In this document: piece after piece, positions 1 to 6,186 of the stretch
Numbering within the stretch: the first letter of the stretch is position 1
Layout of the letters: the number at the start of each line of letters is the position of its first letter
The notes under the pieces: generated by a model
What the model was told of the DNA's origin: nothing
The model's database searches: none
Seen by the model: the letters and a program-made list of their open reading frames with translations, nothing else
Assembly: GCA_027311485.1 (NCBI GenBank)
Contig: DAICYU010000247.1
Span: 300 to 6,485 of the forward strand
Length of the DNA stretch: 6,186 bases
Direction: 5' to 3'
Source of the DNA: Acetobacteraceae bacterium
GTDB taxonomy: Bacteria; Pseudomonadota; Alphaproteobacteria; Acetobacterales; Acetobacteraceae
Position numbers and translations under genes: made by a program

Positions 1-809
1 GCGCGGGCCGTTGCGGCGGATGGGTTCACCCGCGGATTGAAGCGCGACGGCGCCCGCGGCAATCCCGCCAGCACCGCCGCCTGCGCCAGCGTCACGTGCC
101 GGGCCGAGACACCGAAATAGACCCGTGCCGCCGCATCCACGCCCCAGGCGCCGGCACCCAGATAGACGCGGTTCAGGTAGATCTCCAGGATCTCCCGCTT
201 GGTGAAGTGGTGCTCCAGCCACAGCGTCAGCAGCAGTTCCTGCACCTTGCGCTTGATCGTTCGCGCGTTGCTCAGGAACAGGGTCTTGGCCACCTGCTGC
301 GTCAGAGTCGATCCGCCCTGCACGACGCGGCCGGCGGTCAGGTTGACCACCGCGGCGCGCAGCATGCCCAGCACGTCCACGCCCGGATGGTGCCAGAAAC
401 GCCGGTCCTCCACCGCCACCACCGCGGCGGGCAGGGTAGGGGGCAGGTCCTTCAGCCGCAGCTTCTCCCCCACCAGGTCGCCATACGCGGCGACCACGCG
501 GCCCGACCGGTCCAGCAACGTCAGGCTCGGCCGCCGCGTCGCGTCCAGCGCCGATTCGGGGCGGGGCAGGTCGCGGGCGAACCACAGCACCATCACCCCG
601 ACCGCCAATATCCCCCAGACCGACGCGATGAACCCCCACCGCAGCAGCCACAGCAGGACCCGCTTTCGCCGTGATCGCTCCCCCTGTGTCGCGGCCGCGG
701 GCGCCGTGCCGCCACGCCGGGCTGGTGCCGCGGCCCGCCGCACCCGCGCCGGTGGCCTGGGTGGATCGGGCGGGTAGAAGCGCGGCACGATCGGCGGTGG
801 GCGGGGCAT
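1..809 (-). CDS. Class A penicillin-binding protein (PBP1A-like), N-terminal part with GT51 glycosyltransferase domain; partial
   Basis: The protein polymerises lipid II into glycan strands on the outer face of the inner membrane; class A members also cross-link peptides through a C-terminal transpeptidase. Read on the minus strand from ATG at 809-807, 269 residues are visible before the left edge. Residues 1-50 are a Pro/Arg/Ala-rich cytoplasmic tail ending in RSRRKR. One membrane anchor follows at about 51-77. The GT51 domain shows EDRRFWHHPG at 134-143 (catalytic Glu134), GGSTLTQQ at 165-172, RKVQE at 187-191 (second essential Glu191), and KREILEIYLNRVYLGAGAWG at 204-223. All the usual catalytic motifs are intact. 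A GAGAG lies five bases before the ATG, and an in-frame TAA sits ten codons upstream. The transpeptidase domain would lie beyond the window, so a monofunctional transglycosylase cannot be formally excluded. The long basic tail and the RPSLTLLDRSGRVVA segment favour the bifunctional PBP1A family. It is divergent from the dehydrogenase gene. Confidence 0.93.
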   Translation of the reverse strand, partial: MPRPPPIVPRFYPPDPPRPPARVRRAAAPARRGGTAPAAATQGERSRRKRVLLWLLRWGFIASVWGILAVGVMVLWFARDLPRPESALDATRRPSLTLLDRSGRVVAAYGDLVGEKLRLKDLPPTLPAAVVAVEDRRFWHHPGVDVLGMLRAAVVNLTAGRVVQGGSTLTQQVAKTLFLSNARTIKRKVQELLLTLWLEHHFTKREILEIYLNRVYLGAGAWGVDAAARVYFGVSARHVTLAQAAVLAGLPRAPSRFNPRVNPSAATAR

Positions 810-920
810 TCCTGCTCTCGGTTGAACCAATGCCGCTTAGTTATCAGATTTTCGCGGCGGCTTGCCGCATCCGCATTCGTTGCGCACAGTTGTGGCGTTT
901 TCGCGTCAGGAGGATTTGCG
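810..920. promoter_or_regulatory. Divergent intergenic region between the PBP and dehydrogenase genes
   Basis: These 111 bp separate two divergent starts and so should hold promoters for both. The centre is less GC-rich than the flanks (TTATCAGATTTT at 841-852). A weak plus-strand promoter candidate is TTGAAC at 822-827 with CAGATT at 845-850, spaced 17 bases apart; the -10 match is poor. TTTTCGCG occurs twice, at 849-856 and 898-905. I see no convincing operator palindrome. Confidence 0.35.
908..914 (+). promoter_or_regulatory. Ribosome binding site AGGAGGA that sets the dehydrogenase start
   Basis: AGGAGGA lies six bases before ATG 921. It decides for this start over the in-frame TTG at 822, which would add 33 residues (MNQCRLVIRF...) that do not resemble the family's N-terminus. 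Confidence 0.85.
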
Positions 921-1829
921 ATGAAGGGCCTGTTCATGGATGCCGTCGATGACCTCGCGGGCGTCTTCCATCGCGTCTCCCGCCCCGGCGATCCGTCCGT
1001 CACGGTGAACGAACAGGCCGAGATCACGCCAGACCAGCTGCCGGCGCTGCTGGCCGGCTACGATTTCGTGCTGGATGACCACACGCAGATGCCCACCGAT
1101 GCGGTCCGCCGCTGCAAGGACCTGAAGCACATCATCTTCCTGGGCACCGGTGCGCGCAGCTACATGAACCCCGAGGAACTCGCAGCACTCGGCGTGACGG
1201 TGCACATCATCAAGGGGTATGGCGACACCGCAGTGGCCGAGCATGCCATCGCCCTGATGTGGGCGGCGGCCCGCGGCGTGGCGCGCATGGACGGCGGCAT
1301 GCGCAGCGGCCAATGGCTGCGCACCGAAGGCATGGAGCTGACCGGCAAGACCATCGGCCTGCTGGGTTTCGGCGGCATCGCCAGGGAGGTCGCGCGCATC
1401 GCCGGCGGCTCCGGCATGCGGGTGCTGGCCTGGAACCGCACGCCGAAGGACGTTCCCGGCGTCACCTTTGTCGACCTCGACACGCTGCTGGCGGAAAGCC
1501 ACGTGCTGTCCGTCCATCTGCTGCTGAATGACGAAACCCGCGGCTTCCTGTCCGCCGAACGGCTGGGCCGGATGCGTCCCGATTCGATCCTGGTGAACAC
1601 CGCCCGCGGCGCCCTGGTCGATGAGGATGCCATGGTCGCCGCCTTGCAATCGGGGCACCTGCGGCACGCCGCGCTGGATGTGTTCGGAACCGAGCCGCTG
1701 CCGGCCGGCCACCGCCTGACCACGCTGCCGAACGTGACGTTGACCGCGCACAGCGCCTTCCGCACGCCCGAGGCCAGCGACAAGCTGCTGCGCATGGCGC
1801 TGGATATCGCCTGTGGCCTGGTGGCATAA
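921..1829 (+). CDS. D-isomer-specific 2-hydroxyacid dehydrogenase family protein (NAD(P)-dependent)
   Basis: A cytoplasmic oxidoreductase of 302 residues, close to the family's usual 310-330. It interconverts a 2-hydroxy acid and a 2-keto acid using NAD(H) or NADP(H). The N-terminal part of the catalytic domain covers about 1-100. The Rossmann domain covers about 101-275, with the hinge motif AEHAIALMW at 106-114 and the dinucleotide loop GLLGFGGIA at 146-154. The catalytic triad is visible: Arg229 in VNTARGALVDE, Glu258 in FGTEPL, and His277 in TAHSAF. The last glycine of the GxGxxG loop is Ala154. The strand after the loop ends in AWNRTP (170-175), with no acidic residue to hold the NAD ribose; Arg173 in that place suggests NADPH use, which is inference. 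The substrate (glycerate/hydroxypyruvate, glyoxylate, phosphoglycerate or other) cannot be told from motifs. At about 302 residues it lacks the C-terminal regulatory extension of long SerA enzymes. The anion permease lies 312 bp downstream on the same strand. Confidence 0.92.
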   Translation: MKGLFMDAVDDLAGVFHRVSRPGDPSVTVNEQAEITPDQLPALLAGYDFVLDDHTQMPTDAVRRCKDLKHIIFLGTGARSYMNPEELAALGVTVHIIKGYGDTAVAEHAIALMWAAARGVARMDGGMRSGQWLRTEGMELTGKTIGLLGFGGIAREVARIAGGSGMRVLAWNRTPKDVPGVTFVDLDTLLAESHVLSVHLLLNDETRGFLSAERLGRMRPDSILVNTARGALVDEDAMVAALQSGHLRHAALDVFGTEPLPAGHRLTTLPNVTLTAHSAFRTPEASDKLLRMALDIACGLVA

Positions 1830-2105
1830 TCACGCCGGGCGCCGGGATCACGGACGCGCCATGATACGGGCAGCCAAGGGCAGGAACCGCGCAGATCGTG
1901 CGTGCTGACAGCGTTCCCGTGGGACCACTTATCTGGCGCTGCGGATGGACGGTTGATCGGGCACCCCGTATCCGGCGCCGTCTATGCGCTTTTTGTTGCG
2001 CCGTGATCGGTCCCGCTGACAGGTTCGGCGGTCAACGCACCGCGGCGGGGACGTTGGCGTGGCCCACGGCGCGACCCGATCGGCTTGTGAAAGGATTATC
2101 CGCGT

Positions 2106-2122
2106 GGCGGGGTTTACCCGCC
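2106..2122 (+). promoter_or_regulatory. Hairpin in the leader just upstream of the permease ribosome binding site
   Basis: GGCGGG (2106-2111), loop GTTTA (2112-2116) and CCCGCC (2117-2122) form a perfect six-pair GC stem. It ends seven bases before the AGGGG ribosome binding site. The CCCG at 2117-2120 could instead lie against the following CGGGGG run, so the G-rich region around the binding site might switch between exposed and paired states. The stem is visible in the sequence; a regulatory role is inference. In sequence this GC-rich, such a stem may arise by chance. Confidence 0.35.
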
Positions 2123-2129
2123 CGGGGGC

Positions 2130-2134
2130 AGGGG
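2130..2134 (+). promoter_or_regulatory. Ribosome binding site AGGGG for the TTG-started permease
   Basis: AGGGG stands seven bases before TTG 2142. The reading frame is open upstream only to TGA at 2088-2090, and no ATG or GTG lies between that stop and 2142. TTG is therefore the only conventional start giving a full first membrane segment. Confidence 0.6.
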
Positions 2135-2141
2135 TGACTGT

Positions 2142-3923
2142 TTGACACTACACCAGATCGAGGCCCTGGCGATCATCGCCGGCATGCTTGTCCTGTTCAT
2201 GTCCGACCGGCTGCGCTACGACCTCGTCGGCGCCTCGGCCCTGAGCGTCGCGGCCGTGCTGGGCGTGGTTCCCGCCGACAAAGCGTTCAGCGGCTTCTCC
2301 AGCCCCGTCATCATCATCATCGGCGCCGTGCTGGTGATCAGCCGAGCGGTGGAGGCGTCGGGGGTCGTGGGGCATTGGATGCGGCTGGCGCTGCGCGGCC
2401 TGCATTCCACCACCGTCCAGGTCGGCGCGCTGACCGCGGCGGTGACGTTCCTGTCCGCTATCGTCAAGAACGTCGGCGCGCTGGCCATTTTCATGCCGGT
2501 GGCCATCCAGGCGGCGGAGCGGCGCAACCGCCCGCCGTCCCGCTATCTGATGCCGCTGGCGTTCGGGTCGCTGATCGGCGGCACCATCACCCAAATCGGC
2601 ACCTCTCCGAACATCCTGATCTCCCAGATCCGGGAGCAGATGACCGGCCGGCCCTACGGCATGTTCGACTACACGGCGATTGGCCTGCCGCTCTCCCTCG
2701 TCGCCATCGGCTTCCTGAGTTTCGGCTGGCGTCTGCTGCCGGCGAACCGGCGCGGCCAGGCGGCCGGCAACAAGCGCTTCGCGGTTGAGGATTACACGAC
2801 CGAGGTGCGGCTGCCCGCCGACTCCAGCCTGGTCGGCCGCCGGGTTGAGGAGATGGAGAACCGGGCCGACCATCAGTTCGTGATCGCCGCCATCATCCGC
2901 GAGGGCGACCACCGCTACGTGCCGCGCAGCCACTGGGTGCTGTACGCCGACGACGTCCTGATCCTGAACGGCGATCCCGCCGCGTTGCAGCCGTTCCTGA
3001 ACCAGGGTGACGTCGCGCTGCTGGAGGCTGAAACCGCCGCCGCCCTGAAGCCGGAGGGCAAGGACGACGAGCTTGAAACACTGGAGGCCGTTGTCTCCCC
3101 TTCGTCCCGCATTATCGGACAGACACCCGAGACGTTGGAGCTGCGCCGCCGCTTCGAGATCAATCTGCTGGCGGCTGGCGGTCCGGGCCGCACGCAGGGG
3201 CGGCTGTGGCAGCGCCGGTTCACCGCCGGCGACATGGTGGTGATGCAGGGCAGGGCCAGCCGGCTGAATGAGGCGATGCAGGCACTGGACCTGCTGCCGC
3301 TGGCCGAACGCGACCTGACCATCGGCCGGCCGCGCCGCCGCTATCTTCCCCTATTGATCCTGGCCGCCGCCCTGCTGGCCATTGGCCTGGGCTTCGTGCC
3401 GGTCGAGGTCGGGCTGTTCGTCGCCGCCACATTGACCGTGCTGCTGCGCCTGATCTCGCTGCGGGAGGCTTATGACGCCATCGACTGGCCGATCATCATC
3501 ATGCTGGGCTGCCTGATCCCGGTGGGGGAGGCGTTGAAGGACACCGGCACCGCCGATCTGCTGGCAACCGGGCTGACTGCGCTGGCATCGCACCTGCCGG
3601 GCATGCTGGCGGTCGGGCTGATCATGGTCGTGTCGATGCTGCTGACGCCGCTGCTGCACCACGCCGCCGCCGTGCTGGTGATGGGCCCGGTCGCCGCCGA
3701 GGTGGCGAAGCACCTGGGCTACAGCATCGACCCGTTCCTGATGGCGGTGGGCTTCGGCGCCGCCTGCGACTTCCTGACGCCGATCGGCCACCAGAACAGC
3801 ATGCTGGTGATGCGCCCGGCCGGATACCGCTTCGGCGACTACTGGCGGCTGGGCTTGCCGCTGACGGTTCTGGTCGCGGTGGCGGGCACGGCGCTGATCG
3901 TCTGGGCGTGGCCGTTGCGGTAG
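2142..3923 (+). CDS. SLC13/DASS family permease with two RCK_C (TrkA-C) domains
   Basis: An inner-membrane anion transporter of 593 residues, the usual size for the YfbS-like branch of the divalent anion:Na+ symporter family. Characterised relatives of the wider family carry dicarboxylates or sulfate. Hydrophobic segments of the first half span about 4-200. The second half spans about 399-590. Between them lie two soluble RCK_C domains at about 218-290 (EVRLPADSSLVGRRV) and 311-388 (EAVVSPSSRIIGQTPETLEL), expected in the cytoplasm. The re-entrant loop motifs GTSPN (153-157) and TPIGHQNSMLVMRPAGYRFG (546-565) identify the family. The sites usually written SNT or NNT read KNV (109-111) in the first half, and the second-half counterpart reads HHA (506-508). 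Both lie next to the expected ion-binding hairpins. Substrate and coupling ion are therefore uncertain. The start is TTG; the next in-frame ATG (residue 15) would cut the first membrane segment. The gene converges on the hydrolase gene with 48 bp between their ends. Confidence 0.93.
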   Translation: MTLHQIEALAIIAGMLVLFMSDRLRYDLVGASALSVAAVLGVVPADKAFSGFSSPVIIIIGAVLVISRAVEASGVVGHWMRLALRGLHSTTVQVGALTAAVTFLSAIVKNVGALAIFMPVAIQAAERRNRPPSRYLMPLAFGSLIGGTITQIGTSPNILISQIREQMTGRPYGMFDYTAIGLPLSLVAIGFLSFGWRLLPANRRGQAAGNKRFAVEDYTTEVRLPADSSLVGRRVEEMENRADHQFVIAAIIREGDHRYVPRSHWVLYADDVLILNGDPAALQPFLNQGDVALLEAETAAALKPEGKDDELETLEAVVSPSSRIIGQTPETLELRRRFEINLLAAGGPGRTQGRLWQRRFTAGDMVVMQGRASRLNEAMQALDLLPLAERDLTIGRPRRRYLPLLILAAALLAIGLGFVPVEVGLFVAATLTVLLRLISLREAYDAIDWPIIIMLGCLIPVGEALKDTGTADLLATGLTALASHLPGMLAVGLIMVVSMLLTPLLHHAAAVLVMGPVAAEVAKHLGYSIDPFLMAVGFGAACDFLTPIGHQNSMLVMRPAGYRFGDYWRLGLPLTVLVAVAGTALIVWAWPLR

Positions 3924-3971
3924 ATGCGCGATCGGACCGCGATGCGCGGAGGCTGAACTGTTCCGCGCGAC

Positions 3972-5045
3972 TCAATCCGCCGCCGCGGTGAACACCCGCG
4001 TCAGGAAGGCGCCGAAATCGCGGTTCGACTGCGCGCGCACCGCATCGTCCCGCCCGATCGGGTAGGGCTGGCTGCCGGTGCACAGGCCCAGGATCAGCTT
4101 GCGCAGGAACGGTCCGGACATCGGCAGCAACGTCCGCTCATCCCGCACGCTGCCGTCGCGGGCCACCATGAAGCGGCAGCCGGCAAGCTGCCGCCCGATC
4201 AGCCGCCGGGACATGCCGCCATCCCATTGGTGCACCGCGCCGGGATAGGCAATGATCGTCACCGCGCTGCCGCCGGCCCGCAGGTCGTCAGCCACCTGCT
4301 CGCAGCGCTGCGGGCGGATTAGCTCATCGTCTGAGCCATACAGCATCAGCAGCGGCGCCCCGGTGGTGCGGCTGTCGGCAAAGCGGGCGATACAGGGGGC
4401 GTAGTAGGCCACATGACCGGCGAAGCGGAGGCCGTCGGGCGACAGCGCCCGCGCCATCTGCTCATACAGCGCATACTGCGTCGCCATCCCGCCGTAGCTG
4501 AACCCGGCCAGCACGACCCGGCGCGGATCGATCTGCGGCAGGCCCGCCAGGTAGTGCAACGCCGCGTAGGCGTCGGCGACGAACATCGTCTCGGTGATGT
4601 GGATGACCCGGTCGATGAAGCGGCTCGCCATGTCCTCACGGCTGACATAGGTCTCCACCAGCAGCACGGCGACGCCCATGGCGGCAAGTTGCGGGCCGTA
4701 TTGCGCGCGGTCGTAGATCATCCCCGCCGATCCGTGCAGCATCACCACCGCGGGAACCGAGTGATCAGGCGGCGCATGAAGCGGCAGGAACAGCACCCCC
4801 CGCACCGTGCGCCTCGGCGCTCGGCCGATGTCCCTCGGCACGAACGGGTCGCTGCTGTCAAATGTCACCGTCTGCCGCTCGATACCCTCGGTCGCCGCGG
4901 CATCGGGCCAGGGGTCGGTGATGTGAAACGCCATGGAGGGTGTAACCGGAAGCACCAGAAGAACCGCGACAAGCAGCCAGCCGACCATACCAGCGGGCAA
5001 CGCCCATGCCGTCGCATGATCACCGTGGCCACGGAGTCGAACCAT
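3972..5045 (-). CDS. Exported alpha/beta hydrolase, dienelactone hydrolase-like fold with serine nucleophile
   Basis: A protein of 357 residues predicted to leave the cytoplasm and hydrolyse an ester or related bond in the periplasm; the substrate is unknown. The hydrophobic signal core is at about 20-36, followed by VTPSMA, with likely cleavage near residue 39 before FHITDPWP. The oxyanion-loop motif HGSAG is at 104-108. The nucleophile elbow GFSYGG is at 181-186 (Ser183), and the likely acid is Asp239 or Asp240 in LYGSDDELI. The catalytic His272 lies in PGAVHQWDGG. True dienelactone hydrolases use cysteine at the nucleophile; serine here points to an esterase or peptidase-like relative. The mature part has four cysteines (218, 248, 290, 322), which could form disulfides. 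The start is uncertain: ATG 5045 gives a basic n-region (Arg3, Arg5), ATG 4988 gives a shorter signal without charge, and neither has a clear ribosome binding site. The frame stays open to 5720, but that part lies antisense to the monooxygenase gene. Confidence 0.88.
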   Translation of the reverse strand: MVRLRGHGDHATAWALPAGMVGWLLVAVLLVLPVTPSMAFHITDPWPDAAATEGIERQTVTFDSSDPFVPRDIGRAPRRTVRGVLFLPLHAPPDHSVPAVVMLHGSAGMIYDRAQYGPQLAAMGVAVLLVETYVSREDMASRFIDRVIHITETMFVADAYAALHYLAGLPQIDPRRVVLAGFSYGGMATQYALYEQMARALSPDGLRFAGHVAYYAPCIARFADSRTTGAPLLMLYGSDDELIRPQRCEQVADDLRAGGSAVTIIAYPGAVHQWDGGMSRRLIGRQLAGCRFMVARDGSVRDERTLLPMSGPFLRKLILGLCTGSQPYPIGRDDAVRAQSNRDFGAFLTRVFTAAAD

Positions 5046-5187
5046 CACGCATCTATGCGGCACCGGACCGGCCGGCGGCAACGGCAACCTCTGTGCGCGC
5101 CGCGGCACTGCGCTATCGTGACGCAAAAGCCGGCCGCAAGACCAGGGCATACCCGATGGGCGGCGGCAGACACGGAGGACGACGACC
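5046..5187. promoter_or_regulatory. Divergent promoter region between the hydrolase and monooxygenase genes
   Basis: These 142 bp lie between two divergent starts and should hold both promoters and any shared operator. I found no strong -35/-10 pair; TATCGT at 5114-5119 is a possible plus-strand -10 without a good partner. I see no long palindrome. The exact left boundary depends on which hydrolase start is used. Confidence 0.35.
5174..5179 (+). promoter_or_regulatory. Ribosome binding site GGAGGA of the monooxygenase
   Basis: GGAGGA stands eight bases before ATG 5188 and fixes this start. The protein then begins directly with the FAD-binding strand MANVLIAGAGLAG, as expected for the family. 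Confidence 0.85.
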
Positions 5188-6186
5188 ATGGCCAATGTGC
5201 TGATCGCGGGCGCCGGGCTGGCCGGCCTGACCACCGCGCTGGCGCTGATGCAACGCGGCCACCGGGTGCGCGTCTTCGAACAGGCGACCGAACTGCGGGA
5301 GGTCGGCGCCGGCGTGCAACTCGGCCCCAACGGCACGCGGGTGCTCATCGCCCTCGGGTTGGCTGACGCGATGCGGCAGGTGGTCTGCGTCGCCGCCGGC
5401 AAGCGGATCCGCCTGGGCACCACCGGCCAGAGCTGGCCGGTCTTCGACCTGGGCGAAACCGCCATCGAGCGGTTCGGCGCCCCGTACTGGATGGTGCATC
5501 GCGGCGATTTCCATCGTGTGTTGCTGGACGCCGTCCGTGCCGCCTGCCCGGAGGCAATCGCCCCCGGCCACGCCTGTGCCGGGTTCGCGTCCCACGGCGA
5601 CGGCGTCACCCTGCGTCTCGCCAACGGCCATACCGTCACCGGCGACGTGCTGATCGGCGCCGACGGCGTGCACTCCCGCATCCGCCAGCAGATGTTCGGC
5701 CAGGGCAGGGCGGCGTTCACCGGCCTGATCGCCTGGCGCGGCCTGGTGCCGATGCAAAGCCTGCCGCCGCACCAGCGCAGCCTGGTCGGGGAGAACTGGA
5801 TCGGCGTCGGCGGTCATGTCGTGACCTACCCGCTCCGCCGTGGGGAGATCCTGAACTTCGTCGGCGTTGTCGAGCGTGACGACTGGCGCGTGGAATCCTG
5901 GAACGTGCCCGGCACGACCGAGGAATGCCTGCACGACCTCGCCGGCTGGCATGAGGACGTCAAGACCATCATCCGCAACATCGCGACGCCCTACAAATGG
6001 GCGCTGCTGGGCCGGCAGCCGCTGGACAGCTATGTGCAGGGCCGGGTCTGCCTGATCGGCGACGCCGCGCATCCCACGCTGCCCTTCCTGGCGCAGGGCG
6101 CCAACATGGCGCTGGAGGATGCGGTGATCCTGGCCCGCTGCCTTGACCACCCCGACAGTCCCGCCGCTCTTCTACGCTACCAAACC
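5188..6186 (+). CDS. FAD-dependent monooxygenase, salicylate/3-hydroxybenzoate hydroxylase-like; partial at 3' end
   Basis: A group A flavoprotein hydroxylase that would use NAD(P)H and O2 to hydroxylate an aromatic or similar ring in the cytoplasm. The visible 333 residues lack roughly the last 50-70 of a family usually near 390-400. The FAD-binding motif GAGLAG is at 8-13, with acidic Glu31 ending the second strand. VGAGVQLGPNGTRVL is at 39-53, and the conserved Arg105 lies in HRGDFHRVLL. The DG motif GADGVHSRIR is at 157-166. The GD motif GDAAHPTLPFLAQGANMALE is at 291-310. His210 and Tyr214 in GHVVTYPLR, and Gln303 in FLAQG, fit the pattern I recall for the active site of 3-hydroxybenzoate 6-hydroxylase. 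Related enzymes share parts of it, so substrate remains open (salicylate, gentisate-forming 3-hydroxybenzoate, 6-hydroxynicotinate or other). No stop occurs before the right edge. It is divergent from the exported hydrolase, with which it may share regulation. Confidence 0.92.
   Translation, partial: MANVLIAGAGLAGLTTALALMQRGHRVRVFEQATELREVGAGVQLGPNGTRVLIALGLADAMRQVVCVAAGKRIRLGTTGQSWPVFDLGETAIERFGAPYWMVHRGDFHRVLLDAVRAACPEAIAPGHACAGFASHGDGVTLRLANGHTVTGDVLIGADGVHSRIRQQMFGQGRAAFTGLIAWRGLVPMQSLPPHQRSLVGENWIGVGGHVVTYPLRRGEILNFVGVVERDDWRVESWNVPGTTEECLHDLAGWHEDVKTIIRNIATPYKWALLGRQPLDSYVQGRVCLIGDAAHPTLPFLAQGANMALEDAVILARCLDHPDSPAALLRYQT

Larger units (their letters stand above)
1830..2141. other. 312-bp intergenic region without a convincing gene
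   Basis: This stretch separates two co-oriented genes. A GTG-started frame at 1898-2137 would encode 79 residues, very rich in Arg, with no ribosome binding site and no recognisable domain, so I do not call it. No GC stem with a U-tract follows the dehydrogenase stop. CGGCGC (1973-1978) and GCGCCG (1998-2003) could pair around a loop containing TTTTT, but this is weak. The length leaves room for a separate permease promoter or a long leader. I found no clear -35/-10 pair. Confidence 0.5.

Noticed and set aside
96..777. Two plus-strand frames of 192 residues at 96-674 and 199-777
   Set aside because: Both are antisense to the GT51 domain of the PBP gene, whose motifs are unmistakable on the minus strand.
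906..1751. 281-residue minus-strand reading frame opposite the dehydrogenase
   Set aside because: It is antisense to a gene with an intact catalytic triad and ribosome binding site, and its own composition is that of a shadow frame.
1904..2022. GCTGACAG repeated at 1904-1911 and 2015-2022 in the long intergenic region
   Set aside because: Only two copies of eight bases with unrelated flanks; not enough to call a repeat element or operator.
1898..2137. 79-residue GTG-started frame before the permease
   Set aside because: It has no ribosome binding site, is very Arg-rich, and shows no domain. Its stop falling four bases before the permease TTG is most likely coincidence.
3923..3948. Direct repeat GATGCGCG at 3923-3930 and 3941-3948 between the convergent gene ends; considered as a terminator or attachment site
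   Set aside because: It is a short direct repeat, not a hairpin, with no T-tract and no mobile gene nearby. It is probably chance in GC-rich sequence.
5046..5720. Upstream extension of the hydrolase reading frame, which would give a 582-residue protein
   Set aside because: The extension lies antisense to the well-supported monooxygenase, is compositionally biased, and would put the signal peptide in mid-protein. It is open because stop codons are rare in the opposite strand of GC-rich genes.
5113..6150. 345-residue minus-strand reading frame opposite the monooxygenase
   Set aside because: The sequence is rich in Arg, Gln, His and Gly with no recognisable domain. The plus strand carries a complete set of FAD monooxygenase motifs and a good ribosome binding site.

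Overview
This GC-rich window (high G/C at third codon positions) suggests an alphaproteobacterium. The class A PBP, the SLC13 permease and the FAD monooxygenase resemble versions I associate with Rhodospirillales/Acetobacteraceae; this is recognition from memory, not a search. There are no tRNAs, rRNAs, insertion sequences, CRISPR arrays or phage genes, so it reads as ordinary chromosomal sequence with accessory metabolism.

Layout. (1) Positions 1-809, minus strand: the N-terminal 269 residues of a class A penicillin-binding protein (peptidoglycan glycosyltransferase GT51), cut by the left edge. (2) 810-920: a divergent intergenic region. (3) 921-1829, plus strand: a complete D-2-hydroxyacid dehydrogenase, starting at an ATG behind AGGAGGA rather than at the upstream in-frame TTG at 822. 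(4) 1830-2141: 312 bp without a convincing gene, ending in a hairpin just before the next ribosome binding site. (5) 2142-3923, plus strand: a complete SLC13/DASS-type permease with two RCK_C (TrkA-C) domains between its membrane halves and a TTG start. (6) 3972-5045, minus strand: a complete exported alpha/beta hydrolase, convergent with the permease. (7) 5046-5187: a divergent promoter region. (8) 5188-6186, plus strand: an FAD-dependent aromatic hydroxylase-like monooxygenase, cut by the right edge.

How they may work together. The PBP gene is a cell-wall gene unrelated to the rest. The permease (organic anion or sulfate type), the 2-hydroxyacid dehydrogenase, the exported esterase-like hydrolase and the aromatic-ring monooxygenase would all suit uptake and breakdown of organic or aromatic acids. 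Only adjacency supports that link. The gaps (312 bp between the dehydrogenase and the permease) and the mixed orientations argue against one operon. No regulator gene lies in the window.

I see no strong candidate for a wholly new system. The points most worth a second look are the altered ion-binding motifs of the permease, its TTG start with an adjacent hairpin, the cofactor-site residues of the dehydrogenase, and the divergent hydrolase/monooxygenase pair.
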